This document shows positions 9,133-18,641 of a DNA stretch of 64,000 nt, in pieces. Below the pieces are notes generated by a model. The model had not been told where the DNA came from and made no database searches. It worked only from the letters and a program-made list of their open reading frames with translations. Position numbers and translations under genes: made by a program. The stretch lies in contig NZ_JRGK01000011.1 of the NCBI RefSeq assembly GCF_000764645.1, positions 1-64,000 on the forward strand, written 5' to 3'. Within the stretch, counting starts at the first letter, position 1. Every line of letters starts with the position of its first letter. Origin of the DNA: Aeromonas finlandensis. Lineage in GTDB: Bacteria; Pseudomonadota; Gammaproteobacteria; Enterobacterales; Aeromonadaceae.

Positions 9133-9208
9133 ATGAAGCCAATCATATGACCCAACTACATGATTTTTTTAGGTCTGCATGAAATAATGTCGGCCATTAC
9201 AAGGGAGC

Positions 9209-9880
9209 ATGACAATGAAACCAATGGCACCATCAATGCCAAAGAACGGGATGACAAGACCAGCTGTCGGCTTCTCCCTGATTGAGCTGGTGATCGTCAT
9301 CGTGATTCTGGGGATCCTGGCGGTAACGGCGCTGCCCCGCTTTCTCGATGTGACCGACGAGGCCAAAAAAGCCAGCGTGGAGGGCGTATCAGGGGGCTTT
9401 GCCACCGGGGTGTCGCTGGTGCGTGCCCAGTGGGAAGCAGAAGGGCGAGCCAAGCAGGACAGTCTCAATACCGTGCTCTATGACGGCAGCCGCTTCTATC
9501 TCACCACACCGACCGACAGCCAGATCAGCAATGGCGAGTTGTCGCCCGGCTATCCCATGGATACCGCCGCCAGTGGCAATCCGGATGTGGACCCGGCCAA
9601 TCTGACAGCCGAACGTTGTCTCAATATTTGGGAGGGGTTACTGCAAAACCCGCCCAAGGCTACGGCCAGCTTCAATGAAGTGCGCGGTAGCGGGAATGAC
9701 CTGAAATACTATGCCACTGTGAGCAGTAATGGACTGGATTCGGTCTGCCGTTACTATCTGGTCAATAGTTTGAGTAAGGGCAGTGATGGCAAGTATCAGG
9801 ATCCGCAAGGTAAGACTGATGCATTTATGAGTTTCAGTTACCGTCCGGCATCCGGTCAGGTGACCACCAATATTAACTGA
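9209..9880 (+). CDS. mshB: MshB, minor MSHA pilin
   Basis: Type IV prepilin-like protein of 223 residues. The type III signal has a basic leader ending in Gly followed by FSLIELVIVIVILGIL, with the cleavage Gly and the conserved Glu at +5 both present. The globular part has two Cys (near residues 131 and 177) that may form a disulfide. A second ATG at 9215 is better spaced from the GGGAG at 9203-9207, so the true start may be two codons later. MshB immediately precedes the major pilin gene, as in Vibrio, and is thought to be a minor pilin. Confidence 0.9.
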   Translation: MTMKPMAPSMPKNGMTRPAVGFSLIELVIVIVILGILAVTALPRFLDVTDEAKKASVEGVSGGFATGVSLVRAQWEAEGRAKQDSLNTVLYDGSRFYLTTPTDSQISNGELSPGYPMDTAASGNPDVDPANLTAERCLNIWEGLLQNPPKATASFNEVRGSGNDLKYYATVSSNGLDSVCRYYLVNSLSKGSDGKYQDPQGKTDAFMSFSYRPASGQVTTNIN

Positions 9881-9894
9881 CAGAGGAAAGTGAA

Positions 9895-10329
9895 ATGAAA
9901 AAACAGGCGGGTTTTACCCTGATCGAACTGGTTATCGTGATTATCATTTTGGGTATTCTGGCGGTGACCGCTGCACCCAAGTTCCTGAATCTGCAGGATG
10001 ATGCCAAGAAGTCTGCGGCTCAGGGCGTACAGGCTGCCGTTAGCAGTTCTGCACAACTGGTCTATAGCAAATCAGCATTGGCTGGTGTTGAGCGTAGTGC
10101 AACAGCGTCTGTCAGTAGCAGCGATGGTACCAGCATTGCTGTTGTTTACGGCTATCCGGCGGCGACCAGTGCAGGCATCCAGAGTGCAGTCACCATTGAT
10201 GGTTCTTGGGCTGGTGCAGTATCTGGTTCCAACTATGTATTTGCTACCAGCGGTTCCAAATGCACAGTGACATATGCACCCGCTACCAGTACAGCTGGTG
10301 CCACGACCACTCTGGGTGGTGGATGCTGA
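9895..10329 (+). CDS. mshA: MshA, major MSHA pilin
   Basis: Prepilin of 144 residues with a six-residue leader MKKQAG cleaved before FTLIELVIVIIILGIL. The mature protein is rich in Ser, Thr and Ala and has only two Cys, in SKCTVTY and at the extreme C-terminus (GGGC), which presumably form the C-terminal D-loop disulfide of type IVa pilins. GAGG at about 9883 gives a strong ribosome site. MshA is the fibre subunit polymerised by MshE and exported through MshL. A strong hairpin follows the stop, which may raise mshA abundance relative to downstream minor pilins. Confidence 0.95.
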   Translation: MKKQAGFTLIELVIVIIILGILAVTAAPKFLNLQDDAKKSAAQGVQAAVSSSAQLVYSKSALAGVERSATASVSSSDGTSIAVVYGYPAATSAGIQSAVTIDGSWAGAVSGSNYVFATSGSKCTVTYAPATSTAGATTTLGGGC

Positions 10330-10344
10330 TTTACCGGTAGCTTA

Positions 10345-10374
10345 AGTGAGGCGAGGTAACTACCTCGCCTCACT
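10345..10374 (+). terminator. Strong hairpin after mshA (attenuator or 3' stabiliser)
   Basis: Perfect 14-base complementary arms (AGTGAGGCGAGGTA and its reverse complement) lie two bases apart directly between mshA and mshC. The following bases are GTTTAC, not a T-run, so complete termination is unlikely. Partial termination or protection of the mshA 3' end would set a high major-to-minor pilin ratio; that role is inference. Confidence 0.6.
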
Positions 10375-10394
10375 GTTTACAAACAGGAACTGGG

Positions 10395-10877
10395 ATGCAA
10401 CGAGGCTTTACCCTCATCGAACTGGTACTGGTGATCCTGTTACTAGGGATTTTGGCCGCCTTTGCCATGCCCAAATGGCTGGGCAAAGGCGGCTTTGAAA
10501 CTCAAACTGTGCGTGACGAGCTGCTTACCCGGCTGCGGCTGGTACAGACCGTCAATATGCATGAGCCCACCAACCGCTGTACCCAGCTGGTGGTGGCCTC
10601 TCCCCGTTTTGCCCACCGCACTTATGCAACGTGTCCCGCCAGCGATGATCTGAACAGTGGCTGGACCGACAATCTGCGAACGCGTGGTCGGCTGGTTACC
10701 GCTTCGACGGGGATGACTATTTCCCTGAATAACAGCATCAATTTCTTGCTCCGCTTCGATCAGATGGGGAGACCGCTAGGCAGTTGTGCCACCGGTTGTA
10801 CCTTGCTGGTGAGCGATGGTCGCGAGACCAGCCGCATCAAGATTGAGTCAGAGGGGTTTATTCATGAGAGCCCCTGA
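10395..10877 (+). CDS. mshC: MshC, minor MSHA pilin
   Basis: Protein of 160 residues with a four-residue leader MQRG before FTLIELVLVILLLGIL, the conserved Glu at +5 included. Four Cys lie in two close groups (near 56 and 75; 135 and 139), compatible with two disulfides. AGGAA lies upstream of the ATG. It overlaps mshD by 14 bases. Minor pilins of this class prime fibre assembly and decorate the tip. Confidence 0.9.
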   Translation: MQRGFTLIELVLVILLLGILAAFAMPKWLGKGGFETQTVRDELLTRLRLVQTVNMHEPTNRCTQLVVASPRFAHRTYATCPASDDLNSGWTDNLRTRGRLVTASTGMTISLNNSINFLLRFDQMGRPLGSCATGCTLLVSDGRETSRIKIESEGFIHESP

Positions 10878-11424
10878 GCGCGGTTTTACCCTGATTGAGC
10901 TGATCGTCGGCATTGTGTTGCTGGCGGTTGCCTTGACCGGTATTTTGGGGTTGCTCATCAATCAGGCGCCGCAGGCGGTGGACCCGGTGCAGCAGGTGCG
11001 TGCCGCCCAGCTGGCCCAGCGCCTCTCTGGCGAGATCCTGCAAAAGTCGTTTGATGAACAGTCGGATCATAACGGTGGTCGTTATCGCTGTGGCGAGCAG
11101 GTCGCGGGGGTGACCATCTCCCCTTGCTCCGGCAGTTATGGCCCTGATGGTGAGCCCGCCCCTTATGCCTATAACGATGTGGATGATTTTGATACCGCAA
11201 GTAACTGGGTGGATGCCAACACGCTGACCCAGACTGCGGCAGGGATCAGCAGCGAGGAGTATCGCAACTATCAGGTCAAGATTGCGGTCAGTGCTGCCGA
11301 TTTCAGCGATGGTACCTTCAAGAGTTGCGCCGTGCCCTGCTCAGTGGGCAAGCGCATTGATTTGCAGATCAAGTTGCCGGATCAGAGCTTGCTCGACTTC
11401 TCCTTCTACCGGGGGAACTACTGA
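10864..11424 (+). CDS. mshD: MshD, minor MSHA pilin
   Basis: Protein of 186 residues with leader MRAPERG followed by FTLIELIVGIVLLAVALTGI, a type IV prepilin signal with Glu at +5. The ATG at 10864 overlaps the end of mshC; the longer open frame from 10816 would place an unusual extension before the signal. Four Cys occur in pairs (around residues 77 and 87; 157 and 161). It corresponds to the PilV/GspI-like minor pilin position in the operon. Confidence 0.9.
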   Translation: MRAPERGFTLIELIVGIVLLAVALTGILGLLINQAPQAVDPVQQVRAAQLAQRLSGEILQKSFDEQSDHNGGRYRCGEQVAGVTISPCSGSYGPDGEPAPYAYNDVDDFDTASNWVDANTLTQTAAGISSEEYRNYQVKIAVSAADFSDGTFKSCAVPCSVGKRIDLQIKLPDQSLLDFSFYRGNY

Positions 11425-12347
11425 TGGACTGCTCCACTGTTCAATGTTGCGACCGAGTTCCAATGTCCGGTCACGTTTCCGGCGTCCAATTATGTCTCCC
11501 GGCTAATCGAAACTGCGCCAAACCTGGCCGTGCCCGCGGTTTTACCTTGGTCGAGCTGGTGATGGTGATCCTGCTGCTCGGCATCATGGCGACCTTTACC
11601 AGCCAGTTTATCGGTATCGGCACCCAGATCTATGGCGATGCCAGCAGCCGTGAGCAGCTGATGAGCGATGCCCGCTTTGCCATGGAGCGGCTTAACCGCG
11701 AACTGCGTGATGCCGTGCCTGGGTCGGAGCGGATCGAGACAGCTGGTGGGGCATGGGTCGACTCGGGCGCCTGTCTGCGTTTCTGGCCCATCAGCACCTC
11801 CAGTCGTTACCTGGCGCTTAACCGCGCTATGTCGGGGAGCGTGGCCACCCTTGAGCTGGTGATGGCGACCCCCGCCTCTGCTGCCAATCCGTTGAGTGTG
11901 GATGCCTACGCCGTCAAAAAAGATGATCAGCTGATCGTATTTCCGGTACCGGACAAAAATGCCGGTTCGCTCACTGCTGGTTGCGATTATGGGCGCTGTG
12001 TCGCCAAGGTCACGGATGTGCTGACTCCCGTATCCGGGGCGCAAACTATCCGCTATACCAGTACCGAGAGTCTGGCTGGCCTTTCGCCGGGTAGTCGGGT
12101 CTACTTTGCCAACCAGCAGGTCCGTTACTGTGTGGAGGGAAGCACGATAACCCGTTCCAGTGCCGCCATCGGGACACCTTTGCCTGCGCAGGGCGTGCTG
12201 ATGGCTGATTCTCTTCGTATTGGCTCTTTCTATCGGGAAACCTCAGCGTTTAACGCCGAAGGGGAGTTTGGGATGCGCTTTGTCTTCGAACGCAAAGGGG
12301 AGTCGGTTACTTTCAACCATAAGATAGGGGTGTTCAATGTCCCCTGA
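11424..12347 (+). CDS. mshO: MshO, minor MSHA pilin with long leader
   Basis: Protein of 307 residues in the GspJ/PilW-like class. The prepilin core ARG followed by FTLVELVMVILLLGIM starts only after about 38 residues, an unusually long leader containing four Cys. The ATG at 11424 overlaps the mshD stop (TGATG), which favours it, but an ATG at 11463 would shorten the leader to about 26. The mature protein has several Cys in its globular domain. It overlaps mshP by 11 bases. It is expected at the pilus tip complex. Confidence 0.87.
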   Translation: MDCSTVQCCDRVPMSGHVSGVQLCLPANRNCAKPGRARGFTLVELVMVILLLGIMATFTSQFIGIGTQIYGDASSREQLMSDARFAMERLNRELRDAVPGSERIETAGGAWVDSGACLRFWPISTSSRYLALNRAMSGSVATLELVMATPASAANPLSVDAYAVKKDDQLIVFPVPDKNAGSLTAGCDYGRCVAKVTDVLTPVSGAQTIRYTSTESLAGLSPGSRVYFANQQVRYCVEGSTITRSSAAIGTPLPAQGVLMADSLRIGSFYRETSAFNAEGEFGMRFVFERKGESVTFNHKIGVFNVP

Positions 12348-12810
12348 TCCACACGCTTTCAGTCGAATGCGGGGCAGCGCCCTGATGATTGCCCTCTTTG
12401 TCATTGTGGTGATGGCGCTGCTGGCGGCTGCTATGGGCCGTTTTCTGGTCGACAGTGGCGAGAAAAATACGGTGGAGGTGCGCAGTGTGCGTGCCCTGCT
12501 GGCAGCCCAGAGCGGGCTGGAAGTGGCGCTCTATCGGCTGTTTCCTAATCGCACCCTTGCACAGTCAACGCCACCCGCTGTGTGCCCTGCAACCAGCACG
12601 CTGAATTTTGCCAGCAATCCCGGGCTGACCAACTGCCAGGCTGTGATCCGCTGCGCCATGGTACCAGTGACCTACAACGGATCTGTGACCAATGGCTATC
12701 GTCTCGAGAGTGTCGGAACCTGTGGTAGCTCGGACCTCAACAGTGCCAACCCTGATTTTGCCGTGAGCAGAACCCTGATGGTGGAAGCTTATGATGGAGG
12801 AACTCCATGA
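12337..12810 (+). CDS. mshP: MshP, PilX-like MSHA protein
   Basis: Protein of 157 residues. The N-terminus MRGSALMIALFVIVVMALLA resembles PilX/GspK proteins, where the +1 residue is not Phe and the usual Glu at +5 is absent. About five Cys lie in the C-terminal half. In type II and IV systems the GspK/PilX protein caps the tip complex, which would fit its place next to the putative tip protein MshQ. The stop overlaps a further ATG (ATGA) that opens only a 39-residue frame. Confidence 0.87.
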   Translation: MSPDPHAFSRMRGSALMIALFVIVVMALLAAAMGRFLVDSGEKNTVEVRSVRALLAAQSGLEVALYRLFPNRTLAQSTPPAVCPATSTLNFASNPGLTNCQAVIRCAMVPVTYNGSVTNGYRLESVGTCGSSDLNSANPDFAVSRTLMVEAYDGGTP

Positions 12811-12926
12811 CCCGTGATGGTGATGATATCGGTTGTGTTAGTCGCTTGGTCTGGAGTCGTTCTCGCTGTTTCAGGGCAAGTCATCCGCTTGCACTTGGTA
12901 CTGACAATCGATATTGCGGCAGATGA
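12807..12926 (+). other. Short ORF coupled to mshP, possible remnant of an older mshQ start
   Basis: An ATG overlapping the mshP stop (ATGA) opens a 39-residue frame (MTRDGDDIGCVSRLVWSRSR...) ending at a TGA 19 bases before mshQ. The overlap is the same kind of coupling used elsewhere in this operon. It has no signal peptide and no recognisable domain. It may be non-coding, or the remains of the 5' end of an earlier mshQ allele. Confidence 0.25.
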
Positions 12927-12944
12927 TATAAGTGGAGAGGAAAA

Positions 12945-15900
12945 GTGATGGATTTTAAATGGTTGGTTGGTTTATTACTTTTCTGCGGTTCAGCTGTGGC
13001 GCAACAATATAATTTGTCCCTCAATCAATATCCACCATGTAATACCACATGGCAAAAGTTAGGGAATGTTTACACCTGTACTGGTGGTAATGGTCAGGTA
13101 ACATTAAACGACGGTGATGTGATTGTCGCCAATCAAAATTCCACGCTGAGTGCAGATGGCGGAATCTCTCTCACAAATAACAAAGTTGGCAGTGCCTCAA
13201 GCAGAATAACTCTTAAAGCTGGTTTTGGTGGTATTATATCTCAAGGATATCAAAATACTATATATGGTGATGTTTTAGCTGGCAGTTCAAATATCACACT
13301 CAATAATATCTATCTTTATGGTGATATTACGACCAGCGGGAATGTATCGCTAAACTCTGGGGTCGTTCAGGGTAATATAACCAGCACAGGCAATTCTGTT
13401 AGCGTGACCAATGTTCAGTTATCAGGAAATATCAGTGCAAATAGTTCTGTGACTATGTCTGGCGGAACTTATAGTGGTAATATTACCATGCGCTCAAATA
13501 ATCCAGTGACATTCAACTCAGTTAATATGACCAGTGGAAGTGTTTCTGGGGCTAGCTCTTTTAATGCTACTGGTAGTCAACTGGGGTCTCAGGGAAGCCC
13601 TGTCATTATCTCGACCACATCAAATAATATCACTGTTACCAATTCTACGGTTTATGGCAATTTGACCGCCGCAACAAATAATGCAGGTGGAGTAGTTAAT
13701 GTCAACAACAGCTCTGTGACCGGTACGTGCTTACCTGTGTCAAATCCGGTTAATGCTTGTGCCCCGGCACCTGTTGCCTTGTATCAGCTTGAAGAGAATA
13801 AGTGGACTGGTGTTGCAGGAGAAGTCAAAAACTCCGTTGCTGATGTGCTACATGGTCGCGCAATGAGGGGGGCGAAAACAAATACTGTGTCACCAGCATT
13901 GCCAGTTAATTCTAGTAATCTTGGTACTTGTGGCTATGGTGAGTTTACTGGTGGTAGTAGCCAATACATTGAGGTGCCGCATGACTCTCGCTTGTCATTT
14001 TCAACTCAGCTAACTGTTTCTGCTTGGGTATATCCGGTAAGTCGACCATCGGCTGGCAACCTGTATTCCATTGTGTCAAAAGATGGTAACTATGAGTTTC
14101 ATCTGGATAGTCTAGGTAGAGTGTTTTGGTATTGGGAAAGAAGTTCTGGTGTGAACCAGACACTAACAACAAACACCCAAATACCGTTAAATACGTGGTC
14201 TCATATAGTCATTCGCTATGATGCAATGGCTGCTAATAATCAACGTCAAAAAATATATATCAATGGGGTCGCTGATACGGCTACGGGCAATGATGCCAGT
14301 TCATTAGGAACCAATACACAAAATTTGGAGATTGGCCGAGATTATATTGATAGCCGCAGCTTTAATGGGCGAATTGATGAGGTTGCCATTTATGGCGCAG
14401 CCTTGTCTGATAATCAGATCGTAGATTTATATAGTCAACGCCATCCCTGTGGTGGCTCGACATTGAGCTGTGAGACCGATGACTTCTCCCAGCCGCTCGG
14501 TGATAGGTGGGCCGTCAAGCAGAGTGCTGGCGGATTTATACCATCCATTACGGCAGACCGACGTTTACGGATGACCCAAGCCAGCACGGGACAAGCAACC
14601 TCTGCGACTTATCAGCGGTTATTTCCTGCTGCTGGCAATCTGGTGACGCTGACATTTAATCACTACGCCTATGGTGGCACGATCACTGGGGCAGATGGTA
14701 TGACAGTTGTGCTTTCTGACGCTTCGGTGACCCCACAGCCTGGCGCTGCTGGGGGGCCCTTGGGGTATGGCCATTATCAACCGAGTAACTCACCCGGGTT
14801 TGCTGGTGGTTGGCTCGGGTTTGGCTTGGATGAGTATGGCAACTTCTCATCTTTTGGGGGCGGTGGGAGTGTGGGCTATCGCCCGCAATCGGTTGTCGTG
14901 CGTGGCTCGGGATCCAATTTTTCCGGATACAACTATCTGCGAGGCACCTGTAATAATGGAACAACCAACACTAACACCAGTTGCCTGAGTCCAAAGGTAG
15001 ATGGCAACGGTAGCGCCAACCACCGTTACCGTCTGACGATTGATTCACGAACCAGTGGACGTGCGATGGTCAAAGTGGAGCGTGATACGGGAAGCGGGTT
15101 TATCTCTCTTATTGATTCGTTTGATGCGCTGGAGCCTGCGTTGGGCCAAAGCCCGTTACCGCAAGACTTTTATGTGTCCCTGACCGGTTCTACAGGTGCC
15201 CTGACCAATATTCATGAACTCGATAACGTGGAAATATGTGCGCTGAAATCAAGAGAGGTAGGCGTTCAGGTAGATCATTTCGAGTTGCAGTATTCGGGTC
15301 AACCTCTGACCTGCAACCCGGAAGAGATCACCATCAAGGCGTGTGCAAATCCAGATTGCAGTCTGCTGATTACCGAGCAAGTTGCTGTTTCTTTGTTGCC
15401 ACAGAGTCTTCAGGATGGTGGTTGGTACCCACTGTCTGGTGCCAACAATGTGAGTGGCAATACAGTGACCTTTACCGGTGGAACGGGCAAAGTTTTGTTG
15501 CGTAACAATACTCAGACCCAAGTCACGTTGGGCGTGAACAATTCAGTACCTGCTGTCAAACCACTCAGTGAGACCTTGTGCAAGGTCGGTAACGGCGCAC
15601 CGACAACTCAGGCCTGTACTCTCAGCTTTGCCGACAGCGGATTCATCTTTGATGTGCTGGATACCTATTCCAACCAGCCTCAGGATGTGACTATCAGTGC
15701 GGTTAAAAAAGATGACATTACAAAGCAATGTGTGCCCGGATTTACCGGGGGGAGGTCGGTCGGTTTTTGGGGAACGTACAGCAATCCAAATACCAATAAC
15801 TTTGGCAGCAAGATCTCCATCGATGGCAACGCCATTGCTACCTATGCTGCCAGTGTTCCTTCGCCAACGCCCACCACCCTCAACCTGACTTTCGATAATC

Positions 15901-17354
15901 AGGGTAAAGCGATCTTGAAAAAGGTGGCTTACCCCGATGCGGGTCAGGTGCAGCTCTATGCTCGCCATAATGGCAGTGGTGAGACGGCGGGTCTGGTGAT
16001 GCTCGGCGCGGATCAGTTTGTGGCGCGTCCGGTTGGTCTGTGCATTATGCCCCCGCAAGGGGTCTGCGCGGCAGGTGATAGCAGCTGCCCGGTATTCAAA
16101 AAAGCGGGGGAGACGTTTCAGGTAGATATCAAGGCGATGGCTTGGGAGTCGGCCAATGATGGGGATATCTGCGCAGGGAATCAGACTACGCCCAACTTTG
16201 TCCTGCCCAATATTGCTCTTGGCAGTACGCTGGTGGCGCCGAACCCGGGCACCAATGCCGCGCTGGGTACTACCACCTATAACCACGTGGCAGCGACCAA
16301 CAGTGTCAATACCATTAGCCAGACAGTGAGCGAGGTGGGAGTGTTCCGGATGACGGCGACTCCGACTGCCAACGGCTATTTCAATTACACCATCCCATCA
16401 GCTCAGAGCCAGCCAGTGGGCCGTTTTGTTCCTTGGGATTACAGTTTGAGTGGTGGTTTTATTACGCCTGCCTGCAATGCCTTTACATACATGAGTCAGC
16501 CCTTTGCCAGCGGTTTTGTCCTCACTGCGCGCAATTTGCAGAAAGGGACGACACAAAACTATAAGGGGGCGTTTGCTAAAGGTGTTGCTGAGATGGTGGC
16601 GGCTAATGCTCTGGATGGGGTCGCGCGTGACCAGCGTATTACACTGTCGCCCTCGCTCAGTTGGGCAAGTGGCGTCGCCAGTATAAATCAGCAGTCACCT
16701 TTCGGGCTGAATACCCGCTTTGATCGTGCGGCGAGTCCAGAAGCACCTTTTGCCACGTTGAGCTTTGGTATCAAAGTCGATGATAAGGATGGCGGCAATA
16801 CACTGTTGGCTAATCCAAATATGAATACTGCTGTAGCTGGGGCATGTTCCGGATCGGGGTGTAATGCGGTGCTGCTGGGCACTCAAAAGCTGTTGTACGG
16901 TCGCCTGCAGGCTGGCACGGCGGCTGGCTTGGCCTCTGCGCCGTTGGCCGTGCCGTTGCAGATGCAATATTACGAAGCGGGCAACTGGCAGTTGAACAAG
17001 CTGGATCAATGTACTCAGATCTCTCTGGCCAATCAGGGATTCACCTTCCTGAATCCGAGCCAGACATTTGATGCGACCACTCGCGACCTGAATCTGGGGA
17101 CTGGTCGCAAGATCAGGTTGGGGCTGGGGAGCTCGGCACCGGGTGCTGAGTCTGCACTCGCGAAAGATGGCGAGATCCTGTTCCAGTTTGCCAAGCCGGA
17201 CATCTCGGTACGCATTCCCTACAAGGTCGATTTATCGAAACAGCCGTCGCAGCCGCTCTGGTTGTCAGATCCAATTACCCTGCAAGGGGAGGCCATTTTC
17301 GGCTCCAGCCGGGGTAATGATCGAATTATTTATCGGCGCGAAATATTGCACTGA
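12945..17354 (+). CDS. mshQ: MshQ, very large MSHA-associated surface protein (putative tip adhesin)
   Basis: Protein of 1469 residues with a signal peptide (MMDFKWLVGLLLFCGSAVAQ). Residues about 45-260 are an Asn/Ser/Thr/Gly-rich series of short strands (GNITTSGNVSLN, GNISANSSVTM) typical of a right-handed beta-helix. A LamG/concanavalin-like domain follows (about 275-500: YIEVPHDSRLSFSTQLTVSAWVYP, then GRIDEVAIYGAALSDNQI). A second lectin-like segment covers about 510-765, and a long Cys-containing C-terminal region about 765-1469 resembles the MshQ/DUF6701 type. Carbohydrate binding at the pilus tip is inferred from the LamG fold. The 5' third (to about 14450) is clearly more AT-rich than the rest of the operon, suggesting recombination. 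Confidence 0.88.
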   Translation: MMDFKWLVGLLLFCGSAVAQQYNLSLNQYPPCNTTWQKLGNVYTCTGGNGQVTLNDGDVIVANQNSTLSADGGISLTNNKVGSASSRITLKAGFGGIISQGYQNTIYGDVLAGSSNITLNNIYLYGDITTSGNVSLNSGVVQGNITSTGNSVSVTNVQLSGNISANSSVTMSGGTYSGNITMRSNNPVTFNSVNMTSGSVSGASSFNATGSQLGSQGSPVIISTTSNNITVTNSTVYGNLTAATNNAGGVVNVNNSSVTGTCLPVSNPVNACAPAPVALYQLEENKWTGVAGEVKNSVADVLHGRAMRGAKTNTVSPALPVNSSNLGTCGYGEFTGGSSQYIEVPHDSRLSFSTQLTVSAWVYPVSRPSAGNLYSIVSKDGNYEFHLDSLGRVFWYWERSSGVNQTLTTNTQIPLNTWSHIVIRYDAMAANNQRQKIYINGVADTATGNDASSLGTNTQNLEIGRDYIDSRSFNGRIDEVAIYGAALSDNQIVDLYSQRHPCGGSTLSCETDDFSQPLGDRWAVKQSAGGFIPSITADRRLRMTQASTGQATSATYQRLFPAAGNLVTLTFNHYAYGGTITGADGMTVVLSDASVTPQPGAAGGPLGYGHYQPSNSPGFAGGWLGFGLDEYGNFSSFGGGGSVGYRPQSVVVRGSGSNFSGYNYLRGTCNNGTTNTNTSCLSPKVDGNGSANHRYRLTIDSRTSGRAMVKVERDTGSGFISLIDSFDALEPALGQSPLPQDFYVSLTGSTGALTNIHELDNVEICALKSREVGVQVDHFELQYSGQPLTCNPEEITIKACANPDCSLLITEQVAVSLLPQSLQDGGWYPLSGANNVSGNTVTFTGGTGKVLLRNNTQTQVTLGVNNSVPAVKPLSETLCKVGNGAPTTQACTLSFADSGFIFDVLDTYSNQPQDVTISAVKKDDITKQCVPGFTGGRSVGFWGTYSNPNTNNFGSKISIDGNAIATYAASVPSPTPTTLNLTFDNQGKAILKKVAYPDAGQVQLYARHNGSGETAGLVMLGADQFVARPVGLCIMPPQGVCAAGDSSCPVFKKAGETFQVDIKAMAWESANDGDICAGNQTTPNFVLPNIALGSTLVAPNPGTNAALGTTTYNHVAATNSVNTISQTVSEVGVFRMTATPTANGYFNYTIPSAQSQPVGRFVPWDYSLSGGFITPACNAFTYMSQPFASGFVLTARNLQKGTTQNYKGAFAKGVAEMVAANALDGVARDQRITLSPSLSWASGVASINQQSPFGLNTRFDRAASPEAPFATLSFGIKVDDKDGGNTLLANPNMNTAVAGACSGSGCNAVLLGTQKLLYGRLQAGTAAGLASAPLAVPLQMQYYEAGNWQLNKLDQCTQISLANQGFTFLNPSQTFDATTRDLNLGTGRKIRLGLGSSAPGAESALAKDGEILFQFAKPDISVRIPYKVDLSKQPSQPLWLSDPITLQGEAIFGSSRGNDRIIYRREILH

Positions 17355-18599
<1,245 letters not shown>

Positions 18600-18605
18600 G
18601 ACCCA

Positions 18606-18633
18606 AAGCCGGCCAGCGTGCCGGCTCTTTTTT
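18606..18633 (+). terminator. Intrinsic terminator between mreB and mreC
   Basis: AGCCGG pairs with CCGGCT across an eight-base loop and is followed by CTTTTTT. It lies in the 42-base gap between mreB and mreC. This suggests partial termination so that MreB is made in excess over MreCD. Confidence 0.75.
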
Positions 18634-18641
18634 GACGACCC

